Below, piece after piece: positions 8,701 through 12,459 of a stretch of DNA of 12,459 bases. A model generated the notes under the pieces. That model did no database searches. It worked only from the letters and a program-made list of their open reading frames with translations, and was not told the DNA's origin. How positions within the stretch are numbered: the first letter of the stretch is position 1; each line of letters starts with the position of its first letter. The translations under genes and the position numbers were made by a program. Origin of the DNA: Tardiphaga sp. (GTDB taxonomy: Bacteria; Pseudomonadota; Alphaproteobacteria; Rhizobiales; Xanthobacteraceae); the NCBI GenBank assembly GCA_014377915.1, contig JACMOT010000601.1, forward strand, positions 1 to 12,459. Reading direction: 5' to 3'.

Positions 8701-9889
8701 GTTCCACGGCGGCGGAGGCAACGACCAGGTGATCGGAACGCTGCGGCCGCAGGACGTGGTCGATACCCAGAACATGCTGCCATCCGATCCGGGCGGGCCG
8801 ACGGGCGGCAGCGGCCAGGATGGCTCCGGCGACGGCAGCGGCCAGGATGGCTCCGGCGAGGGCAGCCAGGGTGGCTCCGGCGACGGCAGCCAGGGTGGCG
8901 GTCAGGGCGGATCCGGCGATGATCAGCATTGTTCGGGAGACGATCACGACGACGGCCATGACGGCGCCGGCACGCCGGCGATCAATCCCGGCATGGCGGA
9001 AGTCAACATCGGAACCTCCGGGGCCGACGTGATGGTCGGCGCGGCGGGCGACGACGTCCTCAGCGGGCTCGACGGCGACGACGTGATCCTCGGAAATGAC
9101 GGCGCCGACACGATCAAGGCCGGCGCCGGGGACGACCTGGTGAAGGCAGGTGCAGGCGACGACGTGGTGTTCGGCAACGAGGGCGACGACGTCCTGTTCG
9201 GAGGCGCCGGGCGCGACCTGATCGCCGGCGACAAGGGCGACGATCGCATCTTTGGCGATGCGGGCGACGACGCCCTCGAAGGCGGCCTCGGCAACGACGT
9301 GGTCTACGGCGGTGCCGGTAACGACCGGATCATCGCGACGGTGAGCGATGGCAATGATACCTACTTTGGCGACATGGGGGAGGACACCCTCGACTACTCG
9401 GCGATATCTGCCGCCATCACGGCGGATCTCGGCAACGGGATCGGTCAGCACGGCAGCGTTGCCAGCGCTCAGAGCGGCACCGACCAGGTCTTCGGTTTCG
9501 AGAACTTCATCGGCGGCTCCGGCAACGACACCATCGTGGCAAGCTCGGTGGCGAACGTGATGGACGGCGGCGGGGGCAACGACACCTTCGTGTTCAACTC
9601 CGCAGTCGATGCCGACGGCGACACGATCAAGGGCTTCCAGCCCGGCGACAGGATCGACCTGTCGGCAATCGACGCCAACACGGGGGCGAGCGGCAACCAG
9701 TCCTTCGTGCTGTTCGCCGGCAACGTCTTCACGTCCGCCGGGCAGGTCATCGTCACCCACGAAACAAGGGATGGCCTTGAGCACACGATCGTTGCGGGCA
9801 ACACCAACAATGACACGGTCGCCGACTTCAAGATCGACATCGCCGGCAACCACTCCCTGACTTCCGCCGACTTTAACGGCGTGCACTGA
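2729..9889 (+). CDS. giant secreted animal-type heme peroxidase with RTX repeats (peroxicin-like)
   Basis: A 2,386-residue type I secretion substrate. Residues about 84-975 are an An_peroxidase domain: entry motif around N91-N93, distal D287-H288 in FGQFFDHGLDF, calcium-site FIDQSQTYGS (F349, D351, S353, with T346), catalytic R590 and E593 in GDGRVNENFGLTS, proximal H720 in AFRFGHS, N798 in INIARGRDLGIP, and GDRF at 933-936. By homology it would use H2O2 to oxidise halides or organic substrates; the substrate is unknown. Then come RTX block 1 (1101-1251), block 2 (about 1338-1367), an Ig-like segment (about 1548-1654), block 3 (about 1695-1737), block 4 (about 1806-1832), a Gly/Ser/Asp linker (about 2020-2082), block 5 (2104-2202) and a serralysin-like C-terminus ending in TSADFNGVH. 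There is no Sec signal peptide, and only one cysteine (C2068) was seen. It is the first gene of the locus, and a PrtD-type transporter follows after 97 bp. Family assignment is very sure; physiological role is not. Confidence 0.95.
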   Translation: MANYLKPFVIDQSDIDFILSQVNFRPLFDVNGNAIILWDGTGSVYDAKGTLIGQGGATASDPLALSAVATYGQSYISEFDLAGLRDPSGLNNNLSLINATYGATDQIFTRSAAADYANYSPVMQAVADRAYAAAKQYYSSYSIADGTFKANLSDYTIKVDTTPGQPGDHTAANGAPIDIQNVVDYTPRMISLTTTTAGVTFDTWANHSGDPLAGSHQPNEIYYDASGVAKVLDWGQLKTVANGGLGQVDTQARLAASAGQDDHFIGGLNPGVSPSNGFFVLFGQFFDHGLDFIGKASGQTVKIALASDDPLYGMLGQDGQPVHEITINRATVAKLDANGAEYVNHTSPFIDQSQTYGSHEQLTNLLREWVPDTTTASTTDFHAGMNLFDGHTLDTPWMKADGVTLTTQTLPTLDELRAHIEATGRDALTWEDVNDLRNRDASGHVVAGTSGSALLLDMNPRFDAGHMAGFYDKNGSGTQDAGEASYGTAAQTAKVTAAIATIDASVKSTFGAASSFGIDPVTHKLTLFMENLPAGSPAGTPHMLSGASALYPFVNFADFSITTPAGALHDAVGEILMASVGDHYVAGDGRVNENFGLTSIHHVFHEEHNYQVDNIIDALHRQDIVSGDATHASLHGFQVDTGHGMNAAGDYLNGDGSIAWDQDKMFNAAKLVVEMEYQHAAVDQYARNVTPNIQEFGAYSTNVNSAISLEYSQVAFRFGHSTLRETIDTIDPTGGLTGKIMGYALKEAFLAPEKFADVGASGIILGMTHQQMNEVDEFVTPALNQGLLGQPLDLAAINIARGRDLGIPTLNEFRHAVGLNQYTSWNDFGQNMQHPSSLANFIAAYAFDGNLTKAQHLVGIVDGTVAAGTDGISLDQAYGFLNGDEAVGGAGTLAFNSIDTWLGGLAEVHQPGGLLGETFDKVFVDQIEKLMDGDRFYYLYRLFGTQFGNEVGNGQLKDIVERNTGLTHLNGNIFGYADQNIDLSAHKEVLVGSQTEFLTTANEHKYGGVTADIGTGPTATHVSVDDGTIGIYSNGGHGNLNDGHVVTIGGVHYIQDTRLADSDPTSAYNQNGGVNLDGTPNSGAESNEIIVGSKGADLIYGQGGDDTVYGDAGNDTIYGGYGIDRLYGGDGSDTIYGGDNPDLIDGGAGDDFLYGESSGSDINGNDQVIGGAGNDYISGGIGIDKLFGGTGDDRIFGDQDTDPFTHGDDGNDFIDGGSGTDVLYGDNGDDMILDGADVDISFGGAGDDIMKVGDIAQALGTGPDEVLGGDGVTDDGNTPGTTGFDIMDFSLQHLRPVGVSYDLDQQANPLTAVNSQQSVPAAFQIEGLVGSVSNDTLGGDAGNNWIVGGSGSDILTGDIGDDVIVGGSIRLDTLIGRYESAPGLASTYDHNNNNSGSTEADRLQDARYNGASHRVGYQDTLGAGLLGNSALGTQGFEKHFTEMLRSDQFKNVVLGDDGTAAAPGASSDTAAYTGNVADYEVTLIQFDSANQGHVLAYKIVDHGHTPTGPTDPLPARAPTDGTDILVGIQKLQFADGTVDITQLVEIPATGAPVISDLTPTEGQPLTLNISSIQDANGFNPAALHYQWQSSANGTAWTNIAGATAATFTPQDNFNALGFSGLDAQAGLQLRVVATFTDAGGHAEIVTSAPTGPVGAHAVNWASQNFFGGNLLGAFPGTAGDDIASGANPFFLVTNGNDTLNGLAGNDSLSGFGGNDILNGGAGNDALDGGTGNDTAVYAGAVANFTLAATTAAITVTDNTGAEGTDTVTGTEQLRFNGVNYGVVTGTNANNANLNGAAGANGSQAIFGLDGNDTINGGAGDDYINGGSGADTVTQTGSTGGHDFVDGGTTALDINGRDTTPDTYVLNGVAGAETFRIYSNTDDWDGAGPGTGSSAAHAGFTGLNANTEIVVARNGVLIAELDNIEEIVVNAATITSPGGVLPGGTGTIGGDTVQVIGNFTGTSLNYSTITVNGGSGADTVDISGLTSDHRIVFHGGGGNDQVIGTLRPQDVVDTQNMLPSDPGGPTGGSGQDGSGDGSGQDGSGEGSQGGSGDGSQGGGQGGSGDDQHCSGDDHDDGHDGAGTPAINPGMAEVNIGTSGADVMVGAAGDDVLSGLDGDDVILGNDGADTIKAGAGDDLVKAGAGDDVVFGNEGDDVLFGGAGRDLIAGDKGDDRIFGDAGDDALEGGLGNDVVYGGAGNDRIIATVSDGNDTYFGDMGEDTLDYSAISAAITADLGNGIGQHGSVASAQSGTDQVFGFENFIGGSGNDTIVASSVANVMDGGGGNDTFVFNSAVDADGDTIKGFQPGDRIDLSAIDANTGASGNQSFVLFAGNVFTSAGQVIVTHETRDGLEHTIVAGNTNNDTVADFKIDIAGNHSLTSADFNGVH
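4142..4177 (+). other. EF-hand-like calcium loop inside the peroxidase domain
   Basis: Residues 472-483 read DKNGSGTQDAGE. This matches the 12-position EF-hand loop pattern with D at 1, N at 3, S at 5, G at 6, D at 9 and E at 12. It lies in a stretch between the calcium-site serine S353 and catalytic R590 that is about 170 residues longer than in myeloperoxidase. Similar D-x-N-x-x-G-x-x-D-x-x-E loops bind calcium in other bacterial surface proteins. Flanking helices were not verified. Confidence 0.5.
6029..6481 (+). repeat. RTX nonapeptide block 1 of the peroxidase
   Basis: Residues 1101-1251 contain about a dozen GGxGxDxhx units, such as GQGGDDTVY, GDAGNDTIY and GGAGNDYIS, interrupted by two short insertions (around SSGSDINGND and DTDPFTHG). 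These motifs bind calcium as parallel beta-rolls and fold after export. Confidence 0.93.
6740..6829 (+). repeat. RTX nonapeptide block 2 (short)
   Basis: About three units occur at residues 1338-1367, including GGDAGNNWI, GGSGSDILT and GDIGDDVIV. They follow an 80-residue non-repeat region after block 1. Confidence 0.85.
7130..7348 (+). repeat. first copy of a DTAxYxG...LxFxxG module
   Basis: Residues 1468-1540 begin DTAAYTGNVADYEVT and end DGTDILVGIQKLQFADGT. A shorter relative occurs at 7925-8077. Modules of this form are frequent between RTX blocks in alphaproteobacterial type I secretion substrates. The function is unknown, and the duplication is judged by eye. Confidence 0.6.
7370..7690 (+). 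other. Ig-like beta-sandwich segment of the peroxidase
   Basis: Residues about 1548-1654 run from GAPVISDLTPTEGQPLTLN through LHYQWQSSANGTAWTNIAG to LQLRVVATFTDAGG. The YQWQ...G.tW..I.gA....fTp pattern followed by LRV.a.yTD is typical of bacterial Ig-like domains in surface and secreted proteins. It likely acts as a spacer or binding module. Confidence 0.75.
7811..7939 (+). repeat. RTX nonapeptide block 3
   Basis: About four units at residues 1695-1737, including GLAGNDSLS, GFGGNDILN and GGAGNDALD, directly preceding the second DTAVYAG module. Confidence 0.9.
7925..8077 (+). repeat. second copy of the DTAxYxG...LxFxxG module
   Basis: Residues 1733-1783 begin DTAVYAGAVANFTLAA and end GTDTVTGTEQLRFNGV. 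They share first and last motifs with residues 1468-1540 but are about 20 residues shorter in the middle. Confidence 0.6.
8144..8224 (+). repeat. RTX nonapeptide block 4 (short)
   Basis: About three units such as GLDGNDTIN, GGAGDDYIN and GGSGADTVT, at about residues 1806-1832, before a long non-repeat segment that leads to the Gly-rich linker. Confidence 0.85.
8807..8920 (+). repeat. degenerate DNA tandem repeat coding a Gly/Ser/Asp/Gln linker
   Basis: GGCAGCGGCCAGGATGGCTC, continuing as CGGCGA, occurs at 8807-8832 and again, identical, at 8834-8859. Shorter and diverged relatives start at 8861 and 8885. The repeats encode GSGQDGSGDGSGQDGSGEGS-type sequence, a flexible acidic linker separating the middle of the protein from the last RTX block. 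Such repeats can change length by slippage. Confidence 0.85.
9038..9334 (+). repeat. RTX nonapeptide block 5, eleven uninterrupted units
   Basis: Residues 2104-2202 form eleven consecutive nonapeptides in perfect register, from GAAGDDVLS to GGAGNDRII. It is the most regular block in the protein and lies next to the C-terminal secretion region, as is usual for RTX substrates. Confidence 0.93.
9505..9889 (+). other. C-terminal type I secretion region (serralysin-like)
   Basis: Residues about 2260-2386 contain a last RTX-like pair (GGSGNDTIVA, GGGGNDTFVF), then DTIKGFQPGDRIDLSAIDA and a terminal DFKIDIAGNHSLTSADF. This matches the peptidase M10 / serralysin C-terminal layout, where 'I.gF..GDkIdLs.id' precedes an uncleaved secretion signal in the last ~50 residues. 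Confidence 0.85.
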
Positions 9890-9904
9890 GCGCAATAGAC
9901 GACG

Positions 9905-9937
9905 ATCCGGAGCGACGGGGGTCCCGCCGCTCCGGAT
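9905..9937 (+). terminator. strong intercistronic hairpin between peroxidase and transporter
   Basis: ATCCGGAGCG (9905-9914) and CGCTCCGGAT (9928-9937) are a perfect 10-bp inverted repeat. Inside it CGGG (9916-9919) can pair with CCCG (9923-9926) over an A-C mismatch, leaving a 3-base loop. No T-run follows, so it is not a classic intrinsic terminator. It starts 16 bases after the peroxidase stop and ends 49 bases before the transporter ATG. It may protect the peroxidase message or partly block read-through, lowering transporter expression relative to substrate. Confidence 0.6.
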
Positions 9938-9986
9938 AGGTAGAACAACCGCTTCGCGCAACACGCCAGGGCAGGGGAAGTACACA

Positions 9987-11714
9987 ATGAGCAAGAATGC
10001 CAAGCGTAAGAATTCGGCCTATCCGAACGGAGAAAACACGATCGGCAATTATCGCAGGATCGGCTTCTTCCTGCTGGGGCTGTCCGGGATCATTAACGTG
10101 CTCGCCCTGACCGGCTCCTTCTACATGCTGCAAATCTACGATAGGGCGCTGACCAGCCACAGCATTCCGACCCTCGTCGCGCTTTCCGCTTTGGCTATCG
10201 GCCTCTATTTATTCCAAGGGATGTTTGACATCCTGCGTTCCCAGATCCTGGTCCGCCTAGGCGCCCGGCTTGACGCCAAGTTAGCGCCATTGACCCACCA
10301 CGTCGTGATCGAAATGGCTCGCTACGGCTACTCCACCTCCGAGGCGCTCGAAAGGGGCCGGGACGTTGATGTCGTCCGCGGCTTCCTCGGCAGCCAAGCG
10401 CCCGTCGCCTTCTTCGATTTGCCGTGGATGCCGCTGTTCCTCGGTTTCGTCTATCTGCTTCATCCCGTCTTGGGGCTCGTCACGCTGGCCGGGGCGGTGG
10501 TGCTGATCTCGCTCACGGTGGCGACCGAACTGATGACCCGCCGCGCGGGCAGCGAAACGCACCAGGCAGCCGTGCTGCGCAGCACGCTGGCGGATTCGCA
10601 CGCGCGCAACGCCGACATCCTCCGCGCTATGGGATTCGGCGGCCGCGCTGTGGCCCGCTTTGAGAAGGCTAATTTGCGGCACCTCGAGCTGCAGACCTGG
10701 ACCAGTGATGTCAGCGGCAGCTTCGGCGGGATTGCCAAAGTATTGCGCATGATGCTGCAATCCGCACTTCTTGGGCTAGGCGCCTTCCTCACAATCAAGG
10801 GCGAGCTCTCGGCAGGGGCGATCATCGCCTGTTCAGTGGCCTCTTCACGGGCGCTCGCGCCAATCGATTCTGCTATCGGCAACTGGAAGCTCATCGCCGC
10901 CGCGCGAAGGAGCTTCCGTCGTCTGAAGCAGACGCTGGCCGCGGCCGAGGATGGTTCCCACATCATGCCGCTTCCTAGGCCTGCGGCAGCGCTAAAGGTC
11001 GAAAACATCACGGTCGTGGCCCCTGGTAGCGGCACTGTGCTGGTAGGCGAGGTTAGTTTCGAACTGAAGGCCGGCGAGGCGCTGGGCCTGATAGGCCCAA
11101 GCGGCGGCGGAAAGACCTCGCTGGCCAAGGGTCTCGTCGGCGTCTGGCCGCTGCTGAGAGGAAAGGTGCGCCTGGACGACGCGGATCTCGATCAGTGGCG
11201 CGCAGACGTGCTCGGCGAGTACATCGGATACCTGCCTCAGGACGTTTCCTTGCTCGACGGCAGCATCGCCGAGAACATTTCGAGGTTCGAAGCCGAGCCG
11301 GACGCCCGCAAGATCGTGGCCGCTGCGAAGGCCGCTGGCGTCTACGAGATGATCGCGCGGCTGCCCGAAGGTTATCAAACCGAACTGGGCCCCTCGGGCA
11401 CGTCCCTTTCAGCCGGACAGCGGCAGCGCATCGGGTTGGCACGGGCACTGTATGGCGATCCCTTCCTCGTCGTTCTCGACGAGCCAAATTCCAATCTCGA
11501 CTCGCAGGGTGAGGCCGCGCTCAGCGATGCCATCGAAGCCGTCAAGGCTCGTGGAGGCGTGGTGATCGTGATCGCGCACCGCCCGAAGGCTCTCGCGGCT
11601 GTGGACTACGTCGGCGTGGTTCAAGGCGGCAAGCTGATCGCGTTCGGTCCGAAGGACAAGGTCGTCGGCGCCCCGTCGGCACCGATACCATTTCCGGCCG
11701 CCGCGACGGCCTGA
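9987..11714 (+). CDS. type I secretion system permease/ATPase, PrtD/HasD type
   Basis: A 575-residue inner-membrane ABC exporter, the normal length for the PrtD family. The membrane part spans about 25-300, with hydrophobic segments near 25-47, 60-82, 133-175 and 250-280. It has no N-terminal C39-like domain of the HlyB kind. The nucleotide-binding domain shows Walker A GPSGGGKTS (370-378, K376), Q-loop Q418 in YLPQDVSLLDGS, signature LSAGQ (474-478), Walker B LVVLDEPNSNLD (D498, E499) and H-loop H531. The ATG at 9987 has GGGGAAG 6 bases upstream. ATP hydrolysis would drive export of unfolded substrate through a channel completed by a membrane-fusion protein and TolC-like partner; neither is in the window. 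Position after the RTX peroxidase makes that protein its likely cargo. All ATPase motifs are intact. Confidence 0.95.
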   Translation: MSKNAKRKNSAYPNGENTIGNYRRIGFFLLGLSGIINVLALTGSFYMLQIYDRALTSHSIPTLVALSALAIGLYLFQGMFDILRSQILVRLGARLDAKLAPLTHHVVIEMARYGYSTSEALERGRDVDVVRGFLGSQAPVAFFDLPWMPLFLGFVYLLHPVLGLVTLAGAVVLISLTVATELMTRRAGSETHQAAVLRSTLADSHARNADILRAMGFGGRAVARFEKANLRHLELQTWTSDVSGSFGGIAKVLRMMLQSALLGLGAFLTIKGELSAGAIIACSVASSRALAPIDSAIGNWKLIAAARRSFRRLKQTLAAAEDGSHIMPLPRPAAALKVENITVVAPGSGTVLVGEVSFELKAGEALGLIGPSGGGKTSLAKGLVGVWPLLRGKVRLDDADLDQWRADVLGEYIGYLPQDVSLLDGSIAENISRFEAEPDARKIVAAAKAAGVYEMIARLPEGYQTELGPSGTSLSAGQRQRIGLARALYGDPFLVVLDEPNSNLDSQGEAALSDAIEAVKARGGVVIVIAHRPKALAAVDYVGVVQGGKLIAFGPKDKVVGAPSAPIPFPAAATA

Positions 11715-11737
11715 TTCGAGCTGAATGGGAGGTCGCT

Positions 11738-12459
11738 ATGGAAGATCGGATATCGTTGGGAATTCCGGACCGCACCGCGCTCGACGCGCCGTCGAGGCGG
11801 TTCAAGCTACTCGACGAGAGGACCAGGGTCAGTTCCATCGTGTCGGCGCTCCTTGTGGCGAGCTGGGGGCTTGTGCTGAAGCAGATGTTCGGCAGCGACA
11901 AGGAAGAGGCGCCGCATCAGCCGAAGCCGGATTTGCAGAGTCTGGACGGGCCGGAGCGCGAGACCGAGGCAGCGGTCGCGCCTTCCTCCACGGGGCCAAC
12001 CGCCGGATCTTCGGAGCTCGTTCGCGCCGTCGGTCTGGCATCGGTCTCGATGAACGAGGCTTTTGCGGCAGCGGTGAGTCTCGACAGCCTGTCTTTCGCC
12101 AGGACCGAGAGCCCACGGCTTTCGTTGGTCCCAGCCAACCAGAATGCTCCGGCAGTGCCGCGTCCGCAAACATCGGCCGGCGAGCCCAAACCGGCCGGCG
12201 GCGTTGGAGGCGGTGGCGGGGGCGGCAGCGATGGCAGTCGGACGGGTGGAAACGACCCGCACATCTCCGACGGCCGTAGCAAGCTCGCTGACAAGGTCGA
12301 GAAGCCGCCGGTTGCCAAGGGTTCGCAGGACCCGCCCATTGACCGCAGCAAGCCCCCCGGCGATGTCGGGACGTCCCCGCCTGCCAAGACCCCGCCGGAT
12401 CCTCCTAAGAGCGCGAACCGTTCGCCTGTAAGTAACGGGGCAGTGGACCTCGGAAGCGG
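11738..12459 (+). CDS. unrecognised membrane-anchored low-complexity protein, 5' part
   Basis: An open frame starts MEDRISLGIPDRTALDAPSR and continues 240 codons without a stop to the window edge. GGGAGG (11727-11732) lies 5 bases before the ATG, and only 23 bases separate it from the transporter stop, so it is probably co-transcribed. Residues 20-30 are basic (RRFKLLDERTR). A single hydrophobic segment (31-47, VSSIVSALLVASWGLVL) follows, suggesting an N-in anchor, and the rest is rich in Pro, Gly, Ser, Asp and Lys, with a run of seven Gly at about residue 160. A membrane-fusion protein is expected here and would also have one N-terminal helix, but no lipoyl or coiled-coil hairpin features are visible. 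It could be the beginning of a large surface protein, perhaps with calcium-binding repeats further on, or an accessory part of the exporter. I do not recognise the family. Confidence 0.8.
   Translation, partial: MEDRISLGIPDRTALDAPSRRFKLLDERTRVSSIVSALLVASWGLVLKQMFGSDKEEAPHQPKPDLQSLDGPERETEAAVAPSSTGPTAGSSELVRAVGLASVSMNEAFAAAVSLDSLSFARTESPRLSLVPANQNAPAVPRPQTSAGEPKPAGGVGGGGGGGSDGSRTGGNDPHISDGRSKLADKVEKPPVAKGSQDPPIDRSKPPGDVGTSPPAKTPPDPPKSANRSPVSNGAVDLGS

Noticed and set aside
7904..10003. 699-codon minus-strand open frame antisense to the RTX tail
   Set aside because: Same cause as the longer antisense frame: it mirrors the RTX repeats and shows no independent ribosome binding site or domain.
11725..12279. 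184-codon plus-strand open frame after the transporter
   Set aside because: It overlaps, in another frame, the frame starting at 11738. The latter has a well-placed GGGAGG, a basic-then-hydrophobic N-terminus and stays open to the window end. The rejected frame is Arg/Gly-rich, as out-of-frame reading of high-GC DNA usually is.

Overview
The window looks like chromosome from an alphaproteobacterium of the Bradyrhizobium / Rhodopseudomonas / Methylobacterium kind. This is judged from protein style and base composition only; no search was run. Sampled lines are about 52% GC at the left (before about 2,700) and about 68% in the secretion locus, so two regions of different character seem to be joined.

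Left part (1-2,569): the 3' end of an IS3-family insertion sequence (transposase C-terminus and terminal inverted repeat), then a two-component pair on the minus strand. The pair is a membrane-bound HisKA_3-type sensor kinase (1076-2569, TTG start) and, downstream of it, a NarL/FixJ-type response regulator (250-912). A terminator-like hairpin lies just beyond the regulator's stop.

Right part (2,729-12,459): a plus-strand locus divergent from the kinase, with a 159-bp shared intergenic region. The first gene encodes a 2,386-residue heme peroxidase of the peroxidase-cyclooxygenase superfamily (animal-type, An_peroxidase). It carries a complete set of active-site residues in its first ~975 residues, then four blocks of RTX calcium-binding nonapeptides, an Ig-like segment, a Gly/Ser/Asp linker and a serralysin-type C-terminal secretion region. 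There is no Sec signal. It is followed by a strong intercistronic hairpin, a PrtD/HasD-type type I secretion ABC transporter (9987-11714), and the first 240 codons of a membrane-anchored, low-complexity protein that runs off the window (11738-).

Working model: the transporter exports the unfolded giant peroxidase, which folds outside in calcium and takes up or keeps heme. The divergent two-component system may control the locus, but this rests on position only. No membrane-fusion protein (HlyD/PrtE type) or TolC-type outer-membrane channel gene is visible. The points most worth attention are the near-complete myeloperoxidase-like heme site in an RTX protein, a ~170-residue insertion with an EF-hand-like loop in the catalytic domain, the hairpin between substrate and transporter, and the unrecognised third gene.
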